From positions 1-5,464 of the forward strand of contig CAYGTK010000236.1 of NCBI GenBank assembly GCA_964352775.1: DNA of 5,464 nucleotides. Reading direction: 5' to 3'. A program made the translations under genes and the position numbers. Shown piece after piece: positions 1-5,464 of the stretch. This DNA is from CAYGTK01 sp964352775 (lineage in GTDB: Bacteria; Bacteroidota; Bacteroidia; Chitinophagales; CAIOSU01). The notes under the pieces were generated by a model. The model was not told the origin of the DNA, ran no database searches, and was given only the letters and a program-made list of their open reading frames with translations. Each line of letters opens with the position of its first letter. Positions within the stretch are counted from its first letter, which is position 1.

Positions 1-245
1 CTACCACCTCCTGTGATAAAGCAGAATGATCCATCTCCACCATTTCCACCACCGGCTCCTCCAGCTGCTGCTGAGCCATTGTCTCCATCATCACCAGAGC
101 TAAATAGGCTACCGTCGTTTCCTCCTCGGCCACCATTTCCACCACCAGGAGCTGCTGCCCCTGCGGTTCTACCATTTCCATTTCCACCACCTTGGCCTCC
201 AGCACCTTGAGCTCCAATTTGCCCTTGAGCGCCCGGCGAAGGGTT
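1..245 (-). repeat. Gly/Asn-rich, collagen-like low-complexity tract inside the surface protein
   Basis: This part encodes residues about 697-777 of the large surface protein. It opens with seven Gly-X-Y triplets (GAQ GQI GAQ GAG GQG GGN GNG, residues 701-721). It continues with Gly, Asn, Ala and Asp-rich sequence containing three GGGNG blocks. At DNA level a 13-base unit, plus-strand CATTTCCACCACC, occurs at 41-53, 134-146 and 179-191. The first two copies extend to a 17-base identity (37-53 and 130-146). The tract probably forms a flexible or extended loop, and its repeats could vary in length by recombination or slippage. It continues toward the window edge, so its full length is unknown. 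Confidence 0.75.
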
Positions 246-2333
246 TCCTGTGATCAGCTGACAACGTACTACATCGTAATTAGAACATGCTGTTAAATGA
301 AGAGCGTATAATGACATACCAGCCTCTGATACTGGTAAACCATCTTCTACCTCAACGGTAATATCTTGAAGTCTAAAGAAAGCAGCGCCGTTGGCATACA
401 TAGCCACCAGTCGAGGTGCTGTTGCAGGCCCTTCAGGATTAACAGCCTGTCTCAAAATTCTTGTTGCCCCAGCTAAGCTGGTCTTTCTCCAAGCGTTTCC
501 GGGGTCGTAACCACCCTCAATAGTCAATAAACTAGAGATGTTAATAGCGTTATCAATAGGATACGTTCCAGTAGCCATTTTTATAGTCAAGTTGTTACAT
601 TGGGCCATAGCAATACCTGTTAGAAGATCGGTTGGGTCGCCAGGAGACATGCCGCCGCCATTTCCGCCAGGAGTAACATATACATTGTTACAAACCTGAA
701 CTGGTGGAGGTGGGCTGTAGGTGATATCTGCTGTGGCTGTGTCTGAACAACCAAAAGCGTTTGTGGCCCACACATCGTATGAGGTAGAAGCTGAAGGGGT
801 TACCAAATTAGTAACCGCCGTAGTGCCGTCAAACCACTCAAGGCTTGGGCTAGCTGTAGTAGCAGTAAGTAGAATTGAAGAACCAGCACACACAACAGCA
901 TTAGTTGGGAATACCGAAATACTAGGAGACGGGTTTACCGTAATGGTTACATTATCAGCCGAAGCACATTGATCGGGGTAAGTTGCCGTTAAAGTATAGG
1001 TTGTGGTTACTGCTGGTGTTGCTATTGGGTCAGGGCAAGTAGTACAACTTAAGCCTGCCGAAGGCGTCCATTCATAAATTATGGGTCCTGGAGCTGTTGT
1101 TGACGAGGTTAACTGTACCTCCTCTCCTGCACAGATGCCTTGGTTAGGACTTACCGTTACTGGTGGGTTGGGGTTTGGAGTAACATCTATAGTAAAGGTA
1201 TAAAGGTTGGTGGCGGGTATTGGGCAGGCATCGTCAGATACGTTTACCACAAAGCTATGAGTGCCAACATCGCCTAATCCTGGCGTCCAACAAAATGTGG
1301 CATTAGGGAAAGGAGTTCCAGATGTAGTGAAAGTTCCCCCTGGTATACCGTTGTTCCAAGAAAGGGTAACGTTTTGGCTTAAGTTCTGGTCATCCGAAAA
1401 TATATCAAAGCATAAAGGGAAACCAGAGCACACAGCAACATTGTAAGCACCACCGCCATCAATACCGGTTACAGTAGGCGGGTCGTTATTACAATTCAGC
1501 ACTACTAGTTGAAGGTCACGAATAGTTGACCCGACAAGCACACCGTTTCTAAACTCTTCAATAAGAACAGTTACTACCGCTTGTTGAACTCCATTTGCAG
1601 TGAAGTCCATTTGACCGGTATTAGCATCGAAGTTGAAAGCACCAGTGGTGGAAAGAGGATTAGTGGCTGAAAAACCTCCAGTATGACCAATGTTAACACC
1701 TGGCCCGTCACGAGGGTCTATAAGGGTGTACGTTAACACATCACCATCAAAATCTACCGCACCGTGATTATAAAGGAATTGTTGACCAGCACACAAGTAA
1801 GGCACGGGTAAACTTGTAAATACTGGAGAGTTGTTACACAAACCGTTGGTGTTATCTAAAGTAGCTTCAGCATAGATATTTTGACTACCAGGAGATTGAA
1901 GGTTTGAAATGGAAGAGTTCCGACAGCATAGCGAATAGCTTACTACCCAATCGTTACATTGGGCAGGAAGGGTGTATTGGCCGGTTAAAACATACTGTTC
2001 AATGCCGGGTAATGTTCCACCATTACAGGTGCTTGACCCAAGCTGCGAAGGGCAAATAGGAGAAACCTCCACACTGCTAGACAAGCTAAGAGGAACGGTA
2101 GTAGTGATACCGCAAGACGCTGAAGTAAGCTGTAAAGAGGCAGCCGAAGGTGCGGATACTCCATCACAATCTCTGTAGAAAGTTAAAGAGAAGTCGTAGG
2201 TATTACCCCCAACACAACCATAAGTCAAGTCAATACCTACAGCATGCGAAGCATAGCTTTTGGTAGCGGAAAACATTAGCAGAACAGCTAATGTAAAAAC
2301 GAGAAAAGAACGATATAGCTGATACATTATCAT
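1..2333 (-). CDS. Large secreted multidomain surface protein (adhesin-like, probable T9SS substrate), 3' end outside window
   Basis: This frame is open for 777 codons from ATG 2333 and leaves the left edge without a stop, so the C-terminus is missing. An in-frame TAA at 2339-2337 limits the start to ATG 2333 or ATG 2327. Residues 1-28 form a signal peptide with probable cleavage after SYA. Residues 29-281 match an N-terminal module I know from Bacteroidota gliding-motility-type surface proteins: SHAVG, FYRDC (52-56), CCRN (136-139), NHGAVDFDGD (189-198) and FRNGVLVGS (261-269). Residues 282-388 resemble a cadherin-like module (LCFDIFSDD, FCWTPGLGD). Two Ig/PKD-like modules follow, about 389-468 and 469-540, each with a CAG motif near its start. 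From about 548 a parallel beta-helix seems to begin (VYVTPGG, TIEGGYDPGNAW). A Gly-rich tract starts near 697. The protein is probably exported and cell-surface attached. Ligand or substrate is unknown; an adhesin or a glycan-binding/cleaving role are both possible. The preceding porP/sprF-like gene supports T9SS export. Confidence 0.9.
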   Translation of the reverse strand, partial: MIMYQLYRSFLVFTLAVLLMFSATKSYASHAVGIDLTYGCVGGNTYDFSLTFYRDCDGVSAPSAASLQLTSASCGITTTVPLSLSSSVEVSPICPSQLGSSTCNGGTLPGIEQYVLTGQYTLPAQCNDWVVSYSLCCRNSSISNLQSPGSQNIYAEATLDNTNGLCNNSPVFTSLPVPYLCAGQQFLYNHGAVDFDGDVLTYTLIDPRDGPGVNIGHTGGFSATNPLSTTGAFNFDANTGQMDFTANGVQQAVVTVLIEEFRNGVLVGSTIRDLQLVVLNCNNDPPTVTGIDGGGAYNVAVCSGFPLCFDIFSDDQNLSQNVTLSWNNGIPGGTFTTSGTPFPNATFCWTPGLGDVGTHSFVVNVSDDACPIPATNLYTFTIDVTPNPNPPVTVSPNQGICAGEEVQLTSSTTAPGPIIYEWTPSAGLSCTTCPDPIATPAVTTTYTLTATYPDQCASADNVTITVNPSPSISVFPTNAVVCAGSSILLTATTASPSLEWFDGTTAVTNLVTPSASTSYDVWATNAFGCSDTATADITYSPPPPVQVCNNVYVTPGGNGGGMSPGDPTDLLTGIAMAQCNNLTIKMATGTYPIDNAINISSLLTIEGGYDPGNAWRKTSLAGATRILRQAVNPEGPATAPRLVAMYANGAAFFRLQDITVEVEDGLPVSEAGMSLYALHLTACSNYDVVRCQLITGNPSPGAQGQIGAQGAGGQGGGNGNGRTAGAAAPGGGNGGRGGNDGSLFSSGDDGDNGSAAAGGAGGGNGGDGSFCFITGGG

Positions 2334-2453
2334 CAGTTAAAAGGTTAGGTGTGGTGATGAACCTTAAAAGTTACCTAATATTTAAGTAAATAAGAAGGTT
2401 ACAGCATTAAAAACGCTAATATTTGGGAAGAAGAGGGCTGCTTTAGATCTAAA
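2334..2453. other. 120-base gap between the porP-like gene and the surface-protein gene
   Basis: This AT-rich gap holds no gene. It contains a 12-base perfect palindrome TTTAGATCTAAA at 2442-2453 touching the porP-like stop codon. A 9-base direct repeat lies at 2375-2383 and 2416-2424 (minus strand AAATATTAG). A 6-bp inverted repeat AAGGTT/AACCTT lies at 2341-2346 and 2360-2365 in what would be the leader. I see no GC-rich hairpin followed by a T run on the minus strand, so transcription from the porP-like gene could continue into the surface-protein gene. Confidence 0.5.
2366..2373 (-). promoter_or_regulatory. Possible -7 element for the large surface-protein gene (weak)
   Basis: The minus strand reads TAACTTTT, which fits the TAnnTTT part of the Bacteroidota -7 consensus. 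It would give a leader of roughly 27 bases to ATG 2333, about the same spacing as the better promoter before the porP-like gene. No TTTG -33 box is present at the right distance, so the gene may instead be transcribed mainly by read-through from the porP-like gene. The call rests on one short match in AT-rich DNA. Confidence 0.2.
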
Positions 2454-3488
2454 TTAGAACTTAGGACAGAATTTAGTGGGGTTGTAATCTGGGTTCTTTT
2501 CTTTGTGAACATAGATCAATGACACCTCAATTCCACCAACGGAGTTAGTTGCAGAACGTAAGTCAGAAAGGTTAACATCATAACTAACACCAACCCTAGC
2601 ACCATACATTTCATAGGCAGCCATTATCACGAAAGCGTCTACATTGTTTCCAGTACCTCTTAACCAAGGGCCAACATAAAAAGTATTGTCTTTATCAATA
2701 TTGATGGCAAATGCCGCTCCTCCATTTACTTGGAATACAGAAGATTGATACATAAATAGCACACTTGGTAGAATTGACATTTTGGTGCTTAACTTAAGCT
2801 CACCACCAAAATTTGCCGTGTATCGAATGCCTAAACGATTTATCTCATCATTGGTCGATAAGAATTCCTCTTTTGGACGGTGAAGGTGCGCTGCGGCTAT
2901 TCCTCCATAAACAGACACGAATTTAGATAGGCGTGAACGCCATAGAATACCAACTTGTAAGTCAGCATACAGCATAGAGTTGCCTGCGCCGCCTTCTCCA
3001 TTGAAACTACTAGGGTCAAATCCTACTTGTGTATCAACGAACTGATTCTCAAAAAGCAACTTGCTGTAATCCAAACGTTTCTGTACTATTCCTCCTTGAA
3101 TGCCTAAGCCTAAGCTATGGCGGTTATAACTATCTAACACTTTGTGGTAGGCGAAAGAGGCCATTACAGAAAGATTAGTTAATGCCCCTGCTGCTGATCG
3201 ATCATTTACTACAGACAAACCCACGCCCATTTGATCGTAGCCTATTTTGCCTTTTAAAATAGGCATATCGAACGATGCACCCATAGTTGAATAAGGTGTT
3301 CCTCCAGGAATTACCGAAAGCCATTGGTTACGATAAATACCAGCTATACGGAATGTGCCATCAATATTTCCAGTATTAGCCGGATTGGTAACTAGTGGGG
3401 TAGCGTAGTATTGGGAGAAATGTATGTCTTGTGCGAAACTGGTGAGGAGAACCCCACACGCTAGAAATGCAATAAATAAGCCTCTCAT
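2454..3488 (-). CDS. PorP/SprF family type IX secretion system membrane protein
   Basis: This gene encodes a 344-residue outer-membrane protein of the PorP/SprF family, which in Bacteroidota helps export or attach T9SS substrates at the cell surface. I place the start at ATG 3488. The frame can be opened two codons earlier at a TTG (3494), but the ATG gives a clean signal peptide, MRGLFIAF... to SFA, with probable cleavage after residue 19. The mature protein begins with the family hallmark QDIHFSQYY followed by PLVTNPANTG and, further on, YRNQW. The rest is rich in alternating, aromatic-flanked strands, as expected of a beta-barrel, and includes repeated glycine-rich stretches such as GLGIQGG. 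Length is within the usual range for the family. It has its own probable promoter just upstream. It precedes the large surface-protein gene on the same strand, an arrangement typical of a PorP/SprF protein and its substrate. Which member of this large paralogous family it is cannot be told, so no symbol is given. Confidence 0.93.
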   Translation of the reverse strand: MRGLFIAFLACGVLLTSFAQDIHFSQYYATPLVTNPANTGNIDGTFRIAGIYRNQWLSVIPGGTPYSTMGASFDMPILKGKIGYDQMGVGLSVVNDRSAAGALTNLSVMASFAYHKVLDSYNRHSLGLGIQGGIVQKRLDYSKLLFENQFVDTQVGFDPSSFNGEGGAGNSMLYADLQVGILWRSRLSKFVSVYGGIAAAHLHRPKEEFLSTNDEINRLGIRYTANFGGELKLSTKMSILPSVLFMYQSSVFQVNGGAAFAINIDKDNTFYVGPWLRGTGNNVDAFVIMAAYEMYGARVGVSYDVNLSDLRSATNSVGGIEVSLIYVHKEKNPDYNPTKFCPKF

Positions 3489-3519
3489 GCACAAACGTCT
3501 TAAAGTGTTAAGCAGTAGC

Positions 3520-3551
3520 TAAAAATAGAATTTTTCCACCTACTAGACAAA
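3520..3551 (-). promoter_or_regulatory. Bacteroidota-type promoter of the porP/sprF-like gene
   Basis: On the minus strand TTTG (3551-3548) is followed after 20 bases by TATTTTTA (3527-3520). This fits the Bacteroidota primary sigma factor consensus TTTG - about 19-21 bases - TAnnTTTG, apart from the last G. Transcription would start near 3514, leaving a leader of about 25 bases before ATG 3488. The site lies in the only gap between upp and this gene, so it would separate expression of the secretion-related pair from the upstream operon. Confidence 0.5.
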
Positions 3552-3560
3552 AAAGGTGGA
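3535..3560. promoter_or_regulatory. 7-bp inverted repeat overlapping the porP-like promoter (operator or weak terminator)
   Basis: TCCACCT (3535-3541) and AGGTGGA (3554-3560) are perfect inverted copies separated by 12 bases. The -33 box of the probable promoter lies in the spacer and one arm lies between -33 and -7. In RNA from upp the hairpin would begin 9 bases after the upp stop, but it is followed by AAAA and only later by a T run, so it is a poor intrinsic terminator. A regulator-binding site is the alternative. I cannot decide between them. Confidence 0.3.
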
Positions 3561-3569
3561 TAATGAAGA

Positions 3570-4220
3570 TCATTCCTGCATTTTCTCTCCGAAAGAAAGG
3601 TCTCCAGCATCACCTAATCCAGGAACTATATATGCTTTAGCAGTAAGTTCTTCATCAATTGCGGCGGTCCAAAGTTGAACACCAGGAAGGCTTTTACGTA
3701 GGTGATCTACCCCTTGTCGTGCAGCAATTGCACACACTACGTGTATCTCCTTTGGCTTATTGGTAGCTAATAATTCTTTTAGCGTTAATACCATGGATGC
3801 ACCAGTAGCTATCATAGGGTCGCAAACTATTAGGGTTCTTCCTGATAGGTCTGGCGAAGTAACATACTGCATGGCAATTTCGAAAGAGCCATCGGGCTGA
3901 TGTTTTCTGTAGGCACTTACAAAAGCACTATCTGCTCCATCAAAAAAATTGGATAAGCCTTGGTGTAAAGGAAGCCCAGCCCTTAGAATAGTAGCTAGCA
4001 CGGGTTGTTCAACGAGTTGCTTACTAGCCGCAACACCCAGTGGTGTAGTTATTTCTTTGTCTTCCCAAGCGAGGTGTTGACTGATCTCGTAGGCAAAAAT
4101 CTCTCCTAATCGGGTCAAATTTTGACGAAACCGCATTCTATCAGTCTGGATCTGAGCATCCCTCAATTCTCCTAGAAAAACCCCTGCGAGCGATTTCTTT
4201 TTACTTAGATCGTGTATCAT
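3570..4220 (-). CDS. upp: Uracil phosphoribosyltransferase
   Basis: This enzyme makes UMP and pyrophosphate from uracil and PRPP in cytosolic pyrimidine salvage. The 216-residue product is complete and close to the family's usual 205-220. The phosphoribosyltransferase signature sits at about 130-143 (LIVCDPMIATGASM), with the acidic residue D134 and the ATGAS loop that bind PRPP. ILRAGLPL (78-85) and the arginine of SAYRKH (R105) are also conserved family positions. The uracil-binding C-terminal motif YIVPGLGDAGD is at 197-207, followed by LSFGEK. The form with PLGVA, RKHQPDGSFEI and DEELTAKAYIVPG resembles the flavobacterial branch. It starts 4 bases after the stop of the FemAB/GNAT-like gene (TAG 4227-4225), with no visible Shine-Dalgarno, so it is very likely translated from the same message. 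No separate promoter is apparent. No key residue looks missing, and the call is secure. Confidence 0.97.
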   Translation of the reverse strand: MIHDLSKKKSLAGVFLGELRDAQIQTDRMRFRQNLTRLGEIFAYEISQHLAWEDKEITTPLGVAASKQLVEQPVLATILRAGLPLHQGLSNFFDGADSAFVSAYRKHQPDGSFEIAMQYVTSPDLSGRTLIVCDPMIATGASMVLTLKELLATNKPKEIHVVCAIAARQGVDHLRKSLPGVQLWTAAIDEELTAKAYIVPGLGDAGDLSFGEKMQE

Positions 4221-4224
4221 GTGG

Positions 4225-5142
4225 CTATGGCTTTAACAGCTTTAAAAACCAAGGTAAGTTATTTCTTTTCAATTGCCAATAAGGCACCTCTTCAGCACCA
4301 AAGCCTTTGTAGTATCTAGCGATAGAGTCAATGTTAGAACCTTCCATATCAAGTATCACCCTTCGCCCAGCGTTGGTTCGAATAATGTGGTCGAGAATAT
4401 AAGGAGCTGCGCCCACCTCTTTTCCCTCCTTACTACTAGAGGGCAATAAGTTTATGATACGCGATGGTGTGAATAAATAGAAAGCAGTGGCTATTAACTC
4501 ATCATTTTGGTTCAGGGCACCAAATGTACCGCCCACATTGTAATGCATGCTTTTATAAATGATGCGATGTAAGGTATGGTAGTGCTCGTCTTTTAATTCA
4601 GGAATTCCCTTGCCCGTATGTTCTCTAAAGAAATCTACCAGTTTCTCAATTTTGATATTATTGCGCAGCTTTAGGTTTGAGTTGGACGCTTTAGCAATAT
4701 TGCGCTTTAGGTTTGTTTTATATCCTTTCCGTATCTCCTCATAAACCTTGTCTAACCTCAGTTCCAAGTTGGTGCGTTGGGCATATTCAAATCCATCAAG
4801 TGGGGCGTGATTCAAGAAATTGACCTGAATATCAATGTATTTGTATTCTTCGGGAATGGCTTTTAGAAAAGCATGCATTCTGCGTTTGTCTATAGGTATG
4901 GTGGCAAACAGACCTAGCTGTTGGGCAAAGAAGGGTTGGTACAAATAGTCTATTCCCCATTTTTTCTTGTGCACTAGCGGAAACACCATTTCATAGTCGC
5001 CATAAACCAAACCTTCCCACTCTACATTTAAGCAATCGAGATACCAAGTGTAGCCGTAAGGAAAGGCATTGGCCGCAAAGTGTACGCAGCCATTCCATTT
5101 TTTATCTTCTATTTCTGCGCGTTGCAGTCTATCTATCTTCAT
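4225..5142 (-). CDS. FemAB/GNAT-like acyltransferase, substrate unknown
   Basis: The 305-residue product has no signal peptide or membrane segment, so it is probably cytoplasmic. Its layout fits the FemAB-like (double GNAT fold) group. The N-terminal half has the surface-recognition pattern PYGYTWYLDCL (28-38), MVFPLVHKKKWG (52-63) and YQPFFAQQLGLF (68-79). A basic YKTNLKRNIAKA segment (141-152) joins the halves. The C-terminal half carries GGTFGAL (204-210), a strand AFYLF, and LDMEGSNIDSIARYYKGFGA (264-283), which matches the end of GNAT-type domains in FemAB relatives. Such enzymes transfer amino-acyl or acyl groups to peptidoglycan precursors, exopolysaccharides or lipids; which applies here is not visible. 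ATG 5142 starts one base after the TAG of the deacetylase-like gene, implying translational coupling and a shared role in glycan or envelope modification. The family assignment comes from pattern recognition, not a search. Confidence 0.75.
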   Translation of the reverse strand: MKIDRLQRAEIEDKKWNGCVHFAANAFPYGYTWYLDCLNVEWEGLVYGDYEMVFPLVHKKKWGIDYLYQPFFAQQLGLFATIPIDKRRMHAFLKAIPEEYKYIDIQVNFLNHAPLDGFEYAQRTNLELRLDKVYEEIRKGYKTNLKRNIAKASNSNLKLRNNIKIEKLVDFFREHTGKGIPELKDEHYHTLHRIIYKSMHYNVGGTFGALNQNDELIATAFYLFTPSRIINLLPSSSKEGKEVGAAPYILDHIIRTNAGRRVILDMEGSNIDSIARYYKGFGAEEVPYWQLKRNNLPWFLKLLKP

Positions 5143-5143
5143 G

Positions 5144-5464
5144 CTAAGAGGTCACTTTATGGAGGAAACGTTCATATAACGCTCGCCATGCCCCACCCTG
5201 TTCATCAGCCGAGAAAGTATTGTTATGAAACAAGGTTACCATTAAGCCATTATGCGCTTTTATAGTGTTGTAAAGCTCATCCAATTTCTCTTCTACGTAA
5301 TTCAAAGGCTGCTTTTGGTAATACACATAAGTGGCGTCCATAAAGCAGAATGGGAATATCCGAAGGTCGGTTTTTATCTCTTCATCTAAGTCGTACCAAT
5401 AGAACGATGAACAAGTTCCAGCCCTAAAGCCAGATTGAGCCGCAAAACCCATAGTGTGGTCACA
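5144..5464 (-). CDS. Polysaccharide deacetylase family protein, C-terminal part (5' end outside window)
   Basis: The frame is open to the right edge: before the ATG at 5452 it reads Cys-Asp-His-Thr in frame, so that ATG is internal and about 106 C-terminal residues are seen. The DHTMGFA...GFRAGTC segment, the YDL that follows it, FPFCFMDATY and the late LFHNNTFS motif fit the C-terminal half of a Bacteroidota polysaccharide-deacetylase group, in which FRAG and the final His motif are conserved. Members remove acyl groups from glycans by a metal-dependent mechanism in the family 4 fold. The metal-binding Asp-His-His residues would lie outside the window, so activity cannot be judged. The stop (TAG 5146-5144) is one base from the next start, placing it first among the visible genes of this operon. 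Membership of the deacetylase fold is likely; the substrate is unknown. Confidence 0.78.
   Translation of the reverse strand, partial: CDHTMGFAAQSGFRAGTCSSFYWYDLDEEIKTDLRIFPFCFMDATYVYYQKQPLNYVEEKLDELYNTIKAHNGLMVTLFHNNTFSADEQGGAWRALYERFLHKVTS

Noticed and set aside
13..210. Plus-strand open frame giving a proline-rich peptide
   Set aside because: It is the antisense shadow of the Gly-rich tract: GGN/GGA codons read backward give Pro codons. The minus-strand frame is continuous and has recognisable domains.
1..245. Tandem-repeat or CRISPR-like array
   Set aside because: The repeated units are 13-17 bases, irregularly spaced, and are explained by Gly/Asn codons in an open frame.
1985..2167. 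Minus-strand 60-codon open frame
   Set aside because: It overlaps the surface-protein gene in a different frame; the main frame carries the conserved motifs through the same bases.
721..2178. Plus-strand open frames at 721-972, 1261-1446 and 1972-2178
   Set aside because: All lie antisense within the 777-codon surface-protein frame, are under 90 codons and show no recognisable family pattern.
3435..3460. Possible lipoprotein signal (Cys within the porP-like signal peptide)
   Set aside because: The residues before the Cys (Phe-Leu-Ala) do not make a good lipobox, and SFA followed by Gln gives a normal signal peptidase I site before the family's QDIHFSQ start.
3489..3494. TTG start two codons upstream of the porP-like ATG
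   Set aside because: ATG 3488 gives a normal Met-Arg signal peptide start and a leader that fits the promoter; the TTG adds only Met-Cys and is not needed.
5080..5265. Plus-strand 61-codon open frame
   Set aside because: It is antisense to the junction of the deacetylase-like and FemAB/GNAT-like genes and shows no family pattern.

Overview
The window looks like chromosomal DNA of a free-living Bacteroidota bacterium, probably near Flavobacteriales. The reasons are a PorP/SprF-family protein, a surface protein of the type that carries gliding-motility/T9SS C-terminal domains, a Bacteroidota-type uracil phosphoribosyltransferase, a TTTG / TAnnTTT promoter, and no clear Shine-Dalgarno sequences. 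All five genes lie on the minus strand, so the window reads functionally from right to left.

Right part (5464 to 3570): a tightly packed three-gene run. It holds the C-terminal end of a polysaccharide-deacetylase-like protein (start outside the window), a FemAB/GNAT-like acyltransferase beginning 1 base after its stop, and upp beginning 4 bases after the next stop. Such spacing implies one transcript and possible translational coupling. The first two genes probably act on glycans or the cell envelope. upp is a pyrimidine-salvage housekeeping gene.

Middle (3569 to 3489): an 81-base gap with a good Bacteroidota-type promoter for the next gene and a 7-bp inverted repeat overlapping it.

Left part (3488 to 1): a PorP/SprF-family outer-membrane protein, a 120-base gap, then a very large secreted protein. 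Its reading frame is open for 777 codons and runs off the left edge without a stop. It has a signal peptide, a Cys-rich N-terminal module with CCRN and NHGAVD motifs, a cadherin-like module, two Ig/PKD-like modules, the start of a parallel beta-helix, and a Gly/Asn-rich collagen-like tract at the edge. The pairing suggests a type IX secretion system substrate with its dedicated PorP/SprF partner. The expected C-terminal sorting domain lies outside the window, so this is inference.

I see no RNA genes, CRISPR array, insertion sequence or tRNA. Nothing here is clearly a new kind of system; the most unusual item is the mosaic surface protein with a Gly-rich tract inside its beta-helix region.
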